Assembly (NCBI RefSeq): GCF_040545335.1
Contig: NZ_JBEPLU010000002.1
Coordinates: 62,001-126,000 of the forward strand
Direction of reading: 5' to 3'
Length of the DNA stretch: 64,000 nucleotides
DNA from: Phenylobacterium koreense
GTDB lineage: Bacteria; Pseudomonadota; Alphaproteobacteria; Caulobacterales; Caulobacteraceae
Of this stretch, positions 37,818-48,709 are shown piece after piece. Positions within the stretch are counted from its first letter, which is position 1. Every line of letters begins with the position of its first letter. Below the pieces are notes generated by a model. That model was not told where the DNA came from. It worked only from the letters and a program-made list of their open reading frames with translations, and made no database searches. The position numbers and the translations under genes were made by a program.

Positions 37818-38609
37818 ATGGCAAACGAACCCTTTTTCAAAAGGGACGGTCAATATTACGTCCCGACTCCCGCCAGCCGTGGTCCCTGGAATCCTCAATC
37901 GCTCCATGGACGGGTCATTATCGGCCTTCTCGGCTTTGTTCTTGAGCAGAAGCACGGAGATCCGGAATTCCTTCCGGCCCGGCTCACCGTCGACATGTAC
38001 CGGCTGCCCGGCTTCGACCCTATCGAGGTGAAGACGACGGTCGTGCGCGAAGGCGGTCGCATCCGCGTGGTGGACGCCGAGTTCATCTCCGGCGGCGTCT
38101 CCATGGCGCGCGCCTCGTGCCAGTTTCTCCGCCGCACGGAGAACGCCGACGGCGTGGTCTGGAAGCCGGAGCCCTGGAAGGTCCCGCTGCCCGCGGAGAT
38201 CGAGCCGCCGGCCGATGGCCGCGGCATGGGCGGCATGTGGGCGATGCGCTCGCTGAGCGGCGGCTTCGGCACGGCCGAGCAACGCCGCACCTGGATGAGC
38301 GAGGTCCGCGAGATCGTCGAGGGCGAGGCTCTCACCCCGTTCCAGCGCGTCGCGGTCGCCTGCGACTTCGTCAGTCCCCTGACCCATGCGGGCGACAAGG
38401 GGCTGGGCTACATCAACTCCGACGTGACGCTCTACCTGCACCGCCTGCCGACCACCGAATGGATCGGCTTCGAAACCGCCTACCACGGAGCCGACGACGG
38501 CGTGGCCGTTGGGGACTGCCGCATCTATGGGGAAGATGGTCCCCTGGGCGTCGCGGCCTGCACCGCCCTGGCCCAGCGCAAGATGCCGCCGAAAGAACCG
38601 GCCAAATAG
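37818..38609 (+). CDS. Acyl-CoA thioesterase-like (TesB/4HBT_3) protein
   Basis: 263 aa with two hot-dog-fold halves. LHGRVIIGLLGFVLEQKHGD and the first-half sheet precede VAVACDFVSPLTHAGDKGLG and the second half LHRLPTTEWIGFETAYHGAD. This is the thioesterase-like superfamily acting on acyl-CoA. The active-site Asp of true TesB cannot be placed with certainty, so the substrate is open. It is 34 bases after the globin-like gene. Confidence 0.8.
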   Translation: MANEPFFKRDGQYYVPTPASRGPWNPQSLHGRVIIGLLGFVLEQKHGDPEFLPARLTVDMYRLPGFDPIEVKTTVVREGGRIRVVDAEFISGGVSMARASCQFLRRTENADGVVWKPEPWKVPLPAEIEPPADGRGMGGMWAMRSLSGGFGTAEQRRTWMSEVREIVEGEALTPFQRVAVACDFVSPLTHAGDKGLGYINSDVTLYLHRLPTTEWIGFETAYHGADDGVAVGDCRIYGEDGPLGVAACTALAQRKMPPKEPAK

Positions 38610-38646
38610 AGTGCGCGCAGGGGGCGTCACGGGCTAGGTTCCGGCC

Positions 38647-39316
<670 letters not shown>

Positions 39317-39324
<8 letters not shown>

Positions 39325-41863
39325 GCAAAGCACGCTGGCCGCACGCTGGATGGTGCTCGGCGAATGGCGCGCCCATCCGGGCCGCGTGGTGACCGCAGCG
39401 ATCGCGATCGCCATCGGCGTCGCGCTGGGGCTGGCGGTGCACTTGGTCAACGCCTCGGCGCTTAGCGAGTTTTCCAAGGCCGTCAGCGCGGTCAATGGCG
39501 AGGCGCAACTGCAGATCCGGGCCACCACGCCCTTCGGCTTCGCAGAGAACCTTTATCCGGTCGCGGCGCGCGCCGAGGGCGTTGCGATGGCCAGCCCCGT
39601 GGTCGAGTTGGACGCGGTCACCGACCGTCCCGACGAAGGCCTCACGGTGCTGGGCCTGGACGTCCTGCGCGCGGCGCGGGTGACGCCGGCGCTGGTCGGG
39701 CGGCCGCTGGCCGACGCACGGGGCGGACCGACGCCCGACGCCGTCTTCGACGAGGATGCGGTCTTCCTGTCGTCGGCGGCGCTGGCAGGGCGCAAGGTCG
39801 GCGAGCGCATCGAACTGGCGGTCGGCCCGCGCCGCGCTTCGTTCCGGATCGCCGGCGTGCTGCCGGGCGTCGCGGAGGGGAAGCGGGTGGCGGTGCTGGA
39901 CATCGCCGCGGCCCAATGGCGGCTCGGCCAACTGGGGCGCCTGCAACGCCTCGACCTGCGGGCCGCGCCCGGAGCCGACGTCCAGCAGATCGCCGAGAGG
40001 CTGGCGAAAGAGCTTCCGGCCGACGCCCAGGTAGTGAGCGCCGAGGCCGAGGCCCGCCGCAGCGACGCCCTGAGTCGGGCCTATCGGGTCAACCTGAACA
40101 TGCTGGCGATGATGGCGCTGCTGACCGGCGGCTTCCTCGTCTATTCGGCGCAGTCCCTGTCGGTGGCGCGGCGGCGGCCGCAGTTCGCGCTGCTGCGGGT
40201 CCTGGGCGTGCGCCGCCGGGGCCTGTTGCGCCAGGTGCTGGCCGAGGGCCTCTGCGTCGGACTGGTCGGCGGGTTCGCCGGGGTGCTGCTTGGCGTGGGG
40301 CTGGCGGCGGCGGCGCTGCGCGTGATGGGCGGCGATCTCGGCGGCGGCTATTTCGGCGACAGCCGGCCAGAACTGGTCGTCTCGCTGGGAGCAGCCTCGT
40401 TCTTCCTGTTGCTGGGGATCGTGACGGCGGTCGCCGGCAGCTTTGTACCGGCCAGGGAAGCGGCTTCGGCCCAGCCGGCGGTCGCGCTCAAGAACCTTGG
40501 TGACGCCATCGACCCGCGGCGCACGCCGCCGATATGGCCCGCGGTCGCCCTGGTCGTGGCCGGCGGAGTGTCGGCCCTGGCGCCAGCGATCGGCGGGATA
40601 CCGCTCTTCGGATACCTGTCGATGGCGCTGTTGCTCGCCGGCGGTATTGTCGCCACACCCTGGCTGGCGCGGACGCTGCTTGCCCCGGCGCGACGACACG
40701 CCAGCGGCGTGGTCGGAGTGGACTTGGCGATCAAGCGCCTATGGGGCGCGCCGTCCCAGGCCGCGGTGGCGCTATGCGGCGTGGTCGCCAGCACGAGCTT
40801 GATGGTCGCCATGGCGGTGATGGTCTGGAGCTTCCGCGGCTCGGTCGAGGCGTGGCTGGATCAGGTCCTGCCAGCGGACCTCTATCTTCGCACCGAGGGG
40901 ACCGGCCTGGGCGGCGGCTTCGACCCTGACGACCAGAAGCGTCTGGCGCAGGCGCCCGGCGTGCGGGGAATCTATTTCATGCGGACCGTCCCGTTGCGGG
41001 TCTCGGCGGACCAGCCGCCCGTCGCCCTGATCGCCCGGCCAGAGGGCGGGCTGGGGCCCGGAGCTCCGCCGATGATCGGGCGGGTGGCGCCGGCGCCGGC
41101 GGGCGCAGTACCGGTCTATGTCTCCGAGCCTGCGAGTTGGCTCTACGGCTGGCGGGTCGGCCAGAGCATCGAACTGCCGCTCGGCGAGGCCGGGGCGTCG
41201 CCACGATTCTTCGTCGTCGGCGTCTGGCGCGACTATGCCCGTCAGCACGGTGCGGTGACCCTGGACAGTCGCGACTACAGCCGGCTCACCGGCGATCAAG
41301 CCCGCGGCGAGGCGTCTGTCCTGCTCGATCAGGGGGTCAGCGTCGACGCGGCGGAGGCGACGATCCGAGAGGCGCTGCGGCCGGAACTTCGCGCGCACCT
41401 GACGATCGCCCAGCCACGGGCGTTGCGGGAAATGGCGCTGCGCATCTTCGATCGCAGCTTTGCGGTCACCTATGGCCTGGAGGCCATCGCCATCATCGTC
41501 GGGCTGGCCGGCGTCGCCGCCACTGTGTCGGCCCAGACCCTGGCCCGGACCAAGGAGTTCGGCATGCTTCGGCACCTCGGCGTGACCCGGGGCCAGATCC
41601 TGTCGATGCTGGCGGTGGAGGGGCTGTTGCTGGGCGTCATCGGGGGCATCGCCGGCCTGACCCTGGGCCTGGTGATGGGCCAGGTGCTGATCCATGTAGT
41701 GAACCCGCAGTCCTTCCACTGGACCATGGAGACGCGCCTGCCTGTCGCCTTGCTGAGCGGGGTGATCCTGGCGCTGATCGCCTCGGCGGCGGGGACGGCG
41801 TTGCTGGCCGGGCGCAGGGCGGTCTCCGCCGACGCCGTTCGGGCGGTGAGAGAGGACTGGTGA
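39317..41863 (+). CDS. FtsX-like ABC permease (fused two-half, AttFG type)
   Basis: 848 aa inner-membrane permease made of two FtsX/MacB-like halves. A first TM helix (about 23-45, AAIAIAIGVALGLAVHLVNA) leads into a periplasmic domain (residues 50-250), then a bundle of helices (MMALLTGGFLVYSAQSLSVA, LVGGFAGVLLGVGLAAAALR, ASFFLLLGIVTAVAGSFVPA), a second periplasmic part, and a second bundle ending MLAVEGLLLGVIGGIAGLTL and VALLSGVILALIASAAGTAL. In AttEFGH systems two permeases are separate; here they appear fused. The start MARQSTLAARWMVLGEW at 39317 is where homology begins. The AttH-like gene follows with one-base overlap. Confidence 0.85.
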
Positions 41864-42933
41864 TGCTCCGGGCCTTGCTCGCGCTCATCCTCGGGCTTGC
41901 GGCTCTGTCGCCGGCGACAGCCCAGGCGCCGACCTATCGCGCGGTGGTTCCCGGGGCGGCCATCCGGCTTCCAGGCGATCATGGCGCGCATCCCGATTTC
42001 CGGACCGAGTGGTGGTACGTCACCGGTTGGCTAACCACCGACGGCGGCGAGCAGCTTGGCTTCCAGGTGACGTTCTTCCGTTCGCGACCTGGCGCAGGCG
42101 AGGACAACCCGAGCGCCTTCGCACCCCGGCAGATACTGTTCGCGCACGCGGCGCTGTCGGACCCCCGCAACGGAAAATTGCTCCACGGCCAGAGGATTGC
42201 GCGCCAGGGATTCGGGCTAGCGGAAGCCTCGACCAAGGACATGGACCTGGTCATCGACGACTGGACGCTTCGGCGACGGCCTGACGGGCGCATGGTGACC
42301 GCCGTGCGTGGCGAGGGCTTTGCGCTGGATCTCGGCTTCCAACCGACCCAGCCGGCGATCCTGCAGGGGGCGGGCGGCTATAGCCGCAAGGGACCGGCGG
42401 CCGGGCAGGCGAGCTATTATTACAGCGTCCCGCACCTGAAGGTGTCGGGCCAGATCGTCCGCGGCGGCAAGCGGAGCAAGGTCACCGGCTCGGCCTGGCT
42501 GGATCGGGAGTGGTCCTCGACCCTGCTCGATCCGCGCGCGGTGGGCTGGGACTGGGTCGGGCTGAACCTCGACGACGGGGCGGCGCTAATGGCTTTCCAG
42601 GTGCGTGACGGGGCGGGGAGGGCGCTTTGGGCCGGCGGCTCCTATCGCGGCCCCGACGGCGCGCTTACGGCCTTCAAGCCGGGTGACGTGCGCTTCTCGA
42701 CCGAGCGTCGCTGGAAGTCCCCCAGGACCGGGGCGACCTATCCGGTCGAGCGGAACCTGGCGGTTCGGCTGCCCGCCGGCCAGCGCGTCTGGCGGCTCAA
42801 GCCCCTGTTCGACGACCAGGAACTGGACAGCCGCGCCTCCGGCGGCCCGATCTACTGGGAGGGCGCGGTGACCACGGCGGGCGGGCGCGGCTATCTGGAA
42901 CTGACGGGCTATGCCACGCCCATGAAGCTTTAG
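41863..42933 (+). CDS. Secreted AttH/CrtC-like lipocalin-fold protein
   Basis: 356 aa with a signal peptide (LLALILGLAALSPATAQA) and then the lipocalin-like AttH/CrtC domain: PDFRTEWWYVTGWL, GFQVTFFRSR, ILFAHAALSD, SYYYSVPHLKVSGQI and SAWLDREWSS. CrtC members hydrate carotenoids, but AttH members encoded next to an ABC exporter are thought to handle lipids or polyketides at the envelope. It starts at ATG 41863 overlapping the permease stop (TGATG). The three genes are one translationally coupled unit. The substrate is unproven. Confidence 0.82.
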   Translation: MLRALLALILGLAALSPATAQAPTYRAVVPGAAIRLPGDHGAHPDFRTEWWYVTGWLTTDGGEQLGFQVTFFRSRPGAGEDNPSAFAPRQILFAHAALSDPRNGKLLHGQRIARQGFGLAEASTKDMDLVIDDWTLRRRPDGRMVTAVRGEGFALDLGFQPTQPAILQGAGGYSRKGPAAGQASYYYSVPHLKVSGQIVRGGKRSKVTGSAWLDREWSSTLLDPRAVGWDWVGLNLDDGAALMAFQVRDGAGRALWAGGSYRGPDGALTAFKPGDVRFSTERRWKSPRTGATYPVERNLAVRLPAGQRVWRLKPLFDDQELDSRASGGPIYWEGAVTTAGGRGYLELTGYATPMKL

Positions 42934-44006
42934 GGCGTAACCAAGATCTTCACGTGCGCCTCAGGATCGCCGAGGTCCTTGAAGGCCTGGGCGACGCCGT
43001 CGAGGCCTACCGTGCCGGTGACGACGCCCTCTACGTCGATACGACCTTCGGCGATGTCGTGCAGGGTCGCAGCGAACTCCTCGGGCGTGTAGCCGAAGAC
43101 GAAGGTCAGCTCGATTTCCTTGGTGATGGCGATCGCGGGCTCGATCCGGTCGGTCTCCATGCAGACGCCCGCCACCACGATCTGCGCCCCGGCGGGAGAG
43201 GCCTCGATCAGGCTCTGGAGGACCCCCGGCGATCCGACGCATTCGAACACCACCGGCCGCCCGAAGTTCCTTCCCATCATGCGCGCCATGTTCTGGGCGG
43301 CGCGGGCGGTGGGGACGCCGAAGCCTTCCCAGCGGGCGTGCGGACTTTCGACCGCCGGATCGATCACAGCATCGGCGCCCAGCGCCTCAGCGGCCTTGCG
43401 GCGCCTGGGCGAGTAGTCGGCGGCGATGACGGGGCCATGGCCCCTGGCCTTGAGGCCGGCGATCACCGCCAGACCGACGGGGCCGCAACCGATCACCAAG
43501 GCCACGCTGTCCGGATCGAGGCGCGCTTTGGCGACGGTGTGGGCGCCGACGGCGAAGGGCTCGGTCAGCGCCGCCTTGTCGGTCGGCAAACCATTGGGGA
43601 CCGGCAGCAGCAGGGCTTCGGAGAGGATCATCTGCTCGGCGAAGCCGCCGGGCAGGCGGTTGGAGAAACCGAGCATCTCGACGCCGCCGGCCGGGGTCAT
43701 GGTCGCGGGGATCGATACCACCCGCGCGCCGGCCTTGAGCTGGCCGCTTGTGCCGGCGCCATGATCGAGTATCTCGGCGCAGAACTCGTGGCCGAACACC
43801 GTGTCGGCGGTGGGATCGAAGTCGCCCGTGAGGCCGCCGGCACGGCGGGTCAGGTCGATCATGTGCTCCATGTGGTGGAGCGCGTGCAGGTCCGAGCCGC
43901 AGATTCCGCAGGCCAGGGTGCGGACCAGCACCTGGCCTGTGTCGGGCTTCAGAGCTTCGATCTGGTCGCAGACGAGCTGCCTGTTTCGCCGGATGACGGC
44001 GCGCAT
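42930..44006 (-). CDS. Zinc-dependent alcohol dehydrogenase
   Basis: 358 aa medium-chain dehydrogenase. The catalytic zinc site is ACGICGSDLHALHH near residues 35-48 and GHEFCAEILDHG near 79-90; the Rossmann motif VIGCGPVGLAVIAGLKARG is near residue 169. It lacks an obvious structural-zinc four-Cys lobe. The long upstream open frame is a shadow: the family start MRAVIRRN has GGGAGGA before it at 44006. It is convergent with the AttH-like gene (four-base overlap of stops). The substrate is unknown. Confidence 0.88.
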   Translation of the reverse strand: MRAVIRRNRQLVCDQIEALKPDTGQVLVRTLACGICGSDLHALHHMEHMIDLTRRAGGLTGDFDPTADTVFGHEFCAEILDHGAGTSGQLKAGARVVSIPATMTPAGGVEMLGFSNRLPGGFAEQMILSEALLLPVPNGLPTDKAALTEPFAVGAHTVAKARLDPDSVALVIGCGPVGLAVIAGLKARGHGPVIAADYSPRRRKAAEALGADAVIDPAVESPHARWEGFGVPTARAAQNMARMMGRNFGRPVVFECVGSPGVLQSLIEASPAGAQIVVAGVCMETDRIEPAIAITKEIELTFVFGYTPEEFAATLHDIAEGRIDVEGVVTGTVGLDGVAQAFKDLGDPEAHVKILVTP

Positions 44007-44097
44007 CGGCTTCCTCCCATTTTTATCGCCGCCTTGCCGGGGCTTGGCATATCCCCTAACCCTCCCGCCTCTGAATCGTAAGTGCGGAGACGCGCCA

Positions 44098-45042
44098 ATG
44101 AGCCTCGCCTTCATCTTTCCTGGCCAGGGCAGCCAGGCCGTCGGCATGGGCGCCGACCTTGCCGAAGCCTTCGGCTCGGCGCGTGAAGTGTTCCAGGAAG
44201 TCGATGACGCGCTGGGGCAGAAGCTCTCGGCGCTGATGCGCGAAGGGCCCGAGGGCGACCTCACCCTGACCGAGAACGCCCAGCCGGCGCTGATGGCCGT
44301 GTCCCTGGCCGTGACCCGGACCCTGGAGAAGGAGTTCGGCGTCGGGATCGAGAAGGCGGCCTTCGTGGCGGGTCACTCGCTCGGCGAATACTCGGCCCTG
44401 GCGGCGGCGGGCGCGATCAGCCTTGCCGACACCGCCCGGCTCCTGAAGCTGCGCGGGCAGGCGATGCAGCGCGCGGTGCCGGTGGGCGCCGGCGCCATGG
44501 CCTCGCTGATCGGCCCCAAGACCGACGTGGCGCTGGCGGAAGCTGCGGCCCTGGCCGGCTCGGCCGTGGGCGTCTGCGTCGTGGCCAACGACAACAACAA
44601 CGGCAACGTGGTGATCTCCGGCGACAAGGCCGCGGTCGACCTCGCCATCGAGAAGGCCAAGGAGTTGGGCGCGCGGGCGATCCCGCTCAACGTCTCGGCG
44701 CCTTTCCACTGCCCTCTGATGCAGCCGGCCGCCGACGAGATGGCCCAGGCGCTGGCCGACGCTACGATCATCGCGCCGCGCGCGCCGGTGGTCGCCAACG
44801 TCACCGCCCGTCCGACCCTCGATCCGGAAGAGATCCGCCGCCTGCTGGTCGAGCAGGTCACCGGCCGGGTTCGCTGGCGCGAGAGCATGATCTGGCTGGC
44901 CGGCGAGGGCGGGGCGACCCGATTCGCCGAGGCCGGCGCCGGCAAGGTGCTGTCGGGTATGGCCAAGCGCATCGCCCCCGACGCCGAGGCGACGCCGCTG
45001 AATACGCCGGCGGACCTCGAAGGCTTCGCGAAGGGACTCTGA
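44098..45042 (+). CDS. fabD: Malonyl-CoA:ACP transacylase
   Basis: Loads malonyl groups on ACP for fatty-acid synthesis. The N-terminal motif FIFPGQGSQAVGMG and the active-site serine motif GHSLGEYSALAAAG (Ser near 92) are intact, with VSAPFHCPLM carrying the catalytic His. 314 aa. The frame is open far upstream; ATG 44098 is the family start. fabG begins one base after its stop, and acpP and fabF follow. Confidence 0.97.
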   Translation: MSLAFIFPGQGSQAVGMGADLAEAFGSAREVFQEVDDALGQKLSALMREGPEGDLTLTENAQPALMAVSLAVTRTLEKEFGVGIEKAAFVAGHSLGEYSALAAAGAISLADTARLLKLRGQAMQRAVPVGAGAMASLIGPKTDVALAEAAALAGSAVGVCVVANDNNNGNVVISGDKAAVDLAIEKAKELGARAIPLNVSAPFHCPLMQPAADEMAQALADATIIAPRAPVVANVTARPTLDPEEIRRLLVEQVTGRVRWRESMIWLAGEGGATRFAEAGAGKVLSGMAKRIAPDAEATPLNTPADLEGFAKGL

Positions 45043-45043
45043 A

Positions 45044-45784
45044 ATGTTCGACCTGACGGGAAAGACCGCCCTGGTCACCGGCGCGACCGGCGGCATTGGC
45101 GGGGAGATCGCCAAGGCGCTGCACGCGGCCGGCGCCCACGTTGTGCTGTCGGGCACCCGCGAGGCGGTGTTGCAGGACCTTGCCCAGACCCTCGGCGAGC
45201 GGACCTCGGCGGCGCCCGCCAACCTCTCCGACCCCGAGTCGGTCGACAGCCTGATCGGCCGTGCGGAAGAGGTTGCTGGAAAGCCCATCGACATCCTGGT
45301 CGCCAACGCCGGCATCACCCGCGACGGCCTGCTGATGCGGATGAAGGACGAGGACTGGGAAGCGGTCCTCAAGGTCAATCTCGAGAGCTACTTCCGACTG
45401 AGCCGCGCAGCCATGCGCGGCATGATGAAGCGCCGCTGGGGCCGAATCATCGGCATCACCTCGGTGGTCGGGGTTATGGGTAATCCGGGCCAGGCGAACT
45501 ACGCCGCCTCCAAGGCCGGCATGATCGGCTTTTCCAAGGCCTTGGCCCAGGAAGTGGCGACCCGCGGCATCACCGTGAACTGCGTGGCGCCCGGCTTCAT
45601 CGAAAGCCCGATGACCGACGCCCTCAACGAGCAGCAAAAGGCCCAGATCATGGGCACAATCCCCGCCGCACGGCTCGGCACGGGCGCGGAAGTGGCCGCC
45701 GCCTGCGTCTATCTGGCGAGCGAGGAAGCTGCCTACGTGACCGGCCAAACGCTGCATGTGAATGGCGGCATGGCCATGATCTGA
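45044..45784 (+). CDS. fabG: 3-oxoacyl-ACP reductase
   Basis: NADPH-dependent first reduction of fatty-acid elongation. 246 aa SDR with cofactor motif VTGATGGIG, NAGITRDGLLMRM, Ser in ITSVVG, and catalytic YAASK; VNCVAPGFIESPMT and the final GQTLHVNGGMAMI are typical of FabG. Overlap and order with fabD support the assignment. Confidence 0.97.
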   Translation: MFDLTGKTALVTGATGGIGGEIAKALHAAGAHVVLSGTREAVLQDLAQTLGERTSAAPANLSDPESVDSLIGRAEEVAGKPIDILVANAGITRDGLLMRMKDEDWEAVLKVNLESYFRLSRAAMRGMMKRRWGRIIGITSVVGVMGNPGQANYAASKAGMIGFSKALAQEVATRGITVNCVAPGFIESPMTDALNEQQKAQIMGTIPAARLGTGAEVAAACVYLASEEAAYVTGQTLHVNGGMAMI

Positions 45785-45868
45785 GCCCGCTGGCGCGGCT
45801 GTGGCGAACATGCTACGTCGCCGCCCGAACCGGCGAGGCGAAGGTCTCTACCCGTATATCCGCAACGG

Positions 45869-45925
45869 TTGACATCCAGTCGGCCGTCGCGGATGGATTT
45901 AGCGAAACACAAGGGACTTAAGCGA
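45869..45925 (+). promoter_or_regulatory. Possible acpP promoter region
   Basis: The 141-base gap between fabG and acpP has TTGACA at 45869-45874, 51 bases before the acpP start. No clear -10 matches at 17 bases, so the promoter is tentative. The longer gap suggests extra, stronger expression of acpP, as is usual. Confidence 0.3.
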
Positions 45926-46165
45926 ATGTCCGACATCCTCGAGCGCGTGCGCAAGATCGTCATCGAACACCTGGACGCCGATCCGGAGAAGGTCACCGAG
46001 AAGGCCAGCTTCATCGACGACCTGGGCGCCGACAGCCTCGACAACGTCGAACTGGTCATGGCCTTCGAGGAAGAGTTCGACATCGAGATTCCGGACGACG
46101 CCGCCGAGCACATCCAGACCGTCGGCGATGCGGTGAAGTTCATCGGTGAGCGCCTGGGCGCCTAA
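45926..46165 (+). CDS. acpP: Acyl carrier protein
   Basis: 79 aa acidic four-helix protein that carries acyl chains on a 4'-phosphopantetheine arm. The attachment serine is in [20 protein letters not shown] (about residue 38). The ATG at 45926 ([10 protein letters not shown]) is the usual start; the upstream frame from 45869 is a leader. A hairpin lies between it and fabF. Confidence 0.98.
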   Translation: MSDILERVRKIVIEHLDADPEKVTEKASFIDDLGADSLDNVELVMAFEEEFDIEIPDDAAEHIQTVGDAVKFIGERLGA

Positions 46166-46194
46166 GGCGAACCTACGGAATTCATTGACTATTT

Positions 46195-46229
46195 GACCGC
46201 CGCGAAGCTCTCCGGAGCCCGCGGCGGTC
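46195..46229 (+). terminator. Hairpin between acpP and fabF (partial terminator or attenuator)
   Basis: GACCGCCGCG (46195-46204) and CGCGGCGGTC (46220-46229) pair perfectly over 10 bp around a 15-base loop that holds CTCCGGAG. TGCGTTTGG follows, a weak T-run. It probably lowers read-through from acpP to fabF rather than stopping it completely. Confidence 0.5.
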
Positions 46230-46248
46230 TGCGTTTGGAGGCCCGCTC

Positions 46249-47532
46249 ATGCGTCGCGTCGTCGTCACCGGCATCGGTCTGATCACCCCGCTCGGTCAAG
46301 GGACCGAGGTCACCTGGAAAGCCCTGCTCGAAGGCAAGTCCGGCGCCGGCCGGATCACCACCTTCGATCCGACCGACTATGCCTGCCAGGTCGCGTGCGA
46401 AGTGCCGCGCGTGGACGGCCGCGGCGGCGGCGGCCCGGACGTCGCAGGCTCGTTCAATCCGGACGACACCCTGCCGCCGAAGGAACAGCGCCGGGTCGAC
46501 GACTTCATCCTCTATGCGATCGTCGCGGCCGACGAGGCCGTCAAGGATTCGGGCTGGGTCCCGCAGACCGAGGAAGACAAGGACCGCACGGGGGTCATCA
46601 TCGGCTCCGGCATCGGCGGCCTGGCGACCATCGAAAAGACCAGCGTCGAGCTGTTCGAGAAGGGTCCGCGCCGCGTCAGCCCGTTCTTCATCCCCTCGGC
46701 TCTGATCAACCTGGCTTCGGGCCAGGTCTCGATCCGCCATGGTTTCAAGGGCCCGAACCACTCGGTGGTCACGGCCTGCGCGACCGGCGCCCATGCGATC
46801 GGCGACGCGGCCCGGCTGATCAAGTACGGCGACGCCGACGTGATGGTCGCAGGCGGCGCCGAGGCGGCCATCTGCCCGGTCGGCATCGCCGGCTTCATCG
46901 CCTGCCGCGCCATGTCCACCGACTTCAACGACGCCCCGGAAAAGGCCAGCCGGCCGTATGACAAGGACCGCGACGGCTTTGTGATGGGCGAGGGCGCGGG
47001 CGTCCTGGTGCTGGAAGAGTACGAGCACGCCAAGGCGCGGGGCGCGAAGATCTACGCCGAGGTGGCGGGCTATGGCCTGGCCGGCGACGCCTATCACATC
47101 ACCGCTCCGGCCGAGGACGGCGACGGCGGGTTCCGCGCCATGAAGGCGGCGATCAAGGACGCGGGCGTCACCCCGGCCGAGATCGACTATGTGAACGCGC
47201 ACGGCACCTCGACCCCGCTGGGCGACGAGATCGAACTGAACGCGGTCACCCGTCTGCTGGGCGATGCGGCCAAGGGCGTGACCATGTCCTCGACCAAGTC
47301 GGCGACGGGACACCTGCTGGGCGCCGCCGGCGCGATCGAATCGGCCTTCACGGTCCTGGCCATTCGCGACCAGATCGCGCCGCCGACCATCAACCTGGAC
47401 AATCCCTCGGTGCAGACCGAGATCGACCTGGTTCCGCATAAGGCCAAGCCGATGAAGATCGACGTGGCTCTTTCCAACAGCTTCGGATTCGGCGGCACCA
47501 ACGCCTCGGTGATCTTCAAGAAGGTCTCGTGA
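46249..47532 (+). CDS. fabF: 3-oxoacyl-ACP synthase II
   Basis: Condensing enzyme that elongates acyl-ACP. 427 aa with the Cys-His-His triad: Cys in VVTACATGAHA, His in VNAHGTSTPLGD, and His in TGHLLGAAG. The C-terminal NSFGFGGTNASVIF motif is intact. TTTGGAGG precedes the ATG. Its stop overlaps the mltG start by four bases. Confidence 0.97.
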   Translation: MRRVVVTGIGLITPLGQGTEVTWKALLEGKSGAGRITTFDPTDYACQVACEVPRVDGRGGGGPDVAGSFNPDDTLPPKEQRRVDDFILYAIVAADEAVKDSGWVPQTEEDKDRTGVIIGSGIGGLATIEKTSVELFEKGPRRVSPFFIPSALINLASGQVSIRHGFKGPNHSVVTACATGAHAIGDAARLIKYGDADVMVAGGAEAAICPVGIAGFIACRAMSTDFNDAPEKASRPYDKDRDGFVMGEGAGVLVLEEYEHAKARGAKIYAEVAGYGLAGDAYHITAPAEDGDGGFRAMKAAIKDAGVTPAEIDYVNAHGTSTPLGDEIELNAVTRLLGDAAKGVTMSSTKSATGHLLGAAGAIESAFTVLAIRDQIAPPTINLDNPSVQTEIDLVPHKAKPMKIDVALSNSFGFGGTNASVIFKKVS

Positions 47533-48626
47533 GCCGCCGACCGCGCAAAACCTCTGCGAAGCGAAAGGGCCGCCGGCGCAACGGCGGCGGCCTGACCCCC
47601 ATGCGCCGCCTCCGCATCATCCTCGGCAGCGCCGCGGCGACCTTGGGCGTCGTGCTGGCGCTGGCGCTGGCTGCGGGGCTGTGGGCCTATCAGGGGCCGG
47701 GGCCGGCCACTGACGGCGGCGCGACCCGCGTCGTCCTGCTGCGCAAGGGCGCGGGCCTGACCGAGATAGCCTCCACGCTCGAGCGGTCCGGCGCGATTCG
47801 GTCCAAGTCGCTCTTCGCCGCGGCCGCCCAGATTACCGGCGCGGCCAAGTCGCTGAAGGCCGGCGAATACGAGTTCAAGAGCCGGGCCTCCATGGCCTCG
47901 ATCCTGCGCGACATCCGCGACGGGAAGATCGTCATCCGCCAGATCACCATCCCCGAAGGGATGACCTCCGAGGTCGCGGTGGCGTTGCTGGCGGCCAGGC
48001 CCGACCTGACCGGCGTCGTCCCGGCCCCGCCCGAAGGCTCCATCCTTCCCGAGACCTACCAGTACGAGCGGAACGAGGACCGCGCCGCTGTGCTGAAGCG
48101 GATGATGGATGCGCGCGACGAGCTGCTGGCCCTGCTGTGGGCCAACCGCCAGCCGGGCCTGCCGTTCAAGACGCCGGACGAAGCGGTCATCCTGGCCTCG
48201 ATCGTCGAGAAGGAAACCGGTATCGCCAGCGAGCGTCCGCAGGTGGCGGCGGTCTTCGTCAATCGGCTGCGCCAGAACATGCGGCTGGAGAGCGATCCGA
48301 CCATCATCTACGGCCTGAACGGCGGCAAGCCGCTCGGCCGGGGCCTGAAAGCTTCGGAAATGGCCGCCTCGAACCCCTACAACACCTACCAGATTCCGGG
48401 CCTGCCCCCGACCGCGATCGCAAATCCAGGGCGCGCAGCGCTGGCCGCCGTGCTCGATCCGCCCAAGACCGATTACCTGTTCTTCGTCGCCGACGGCGGC
48501 GGCGGACATGTCTTCGCCTCGACCTACGAGGAGCACCTGAAGAATGTCGCCAAATGGCGCGCCGTGGAACGCCAGCGGGCCGCTGCGGCCCTGCAGGAGA
48601 GGGCGGCGGAGCTGAAAGCGCAGTAG
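47529..48626 (+). CDS. mltG: Endolytic murein transglycosylase (YceG)
   Basis: Cuts nascent glycan strands and limits their length. A basic N-terminus (RRPRKTSAKRKGRRRNGGGL) is followed by one TM helix (about 31-56), a LysM-like region, then the YceG domain with the catalytic Glu in IVEKETGIASERP, the LPETYQYERN motif and YNTYQIPGLPPTAIANPG. 365 aa. The GTG start overlaps the fabF stop. fabF-mltG is a common order in proteobacteria. Confidence 0.94.
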   Translation: MSRRPRKTSAKRKGRRRNGGGLTPMRRLRIILGSAAATLGVVLALALAAGLWAYQGPGPATDGGATRVVLLRKGAGLTEIASTLERSGAIRSKSLFAAAAQITGAAKSLKAGEYEFKSRASMASILRDIRDGKIVIRQITIPEGMTSEVAVALLAARPDLTGVVPAPPEGSILPETYQYERNEDRAAVLKRMMDARDELLALLWANRQPGLPFKTPDEAVILASIVEKETGIASERPQVAAVFVNRLRQNMRLESDPTIIYGLNGGKPLGRGLKASEMAASNPYNTYQIPGLPPTAIANPGRAALAAVLDPPKTDYLFFVADGGGGHVFASTYEEHLKNVAKWRAVERQRAAAALQERAAELKAQ

Positions 48627-48709
48627 GCGAGGCGCCGCCCTGGCCTGGCGAGCTTGACATCTCCATGGGTCGCGTATCATCGATATGCGACTGCCTGGGG
48701 AGGAACGGG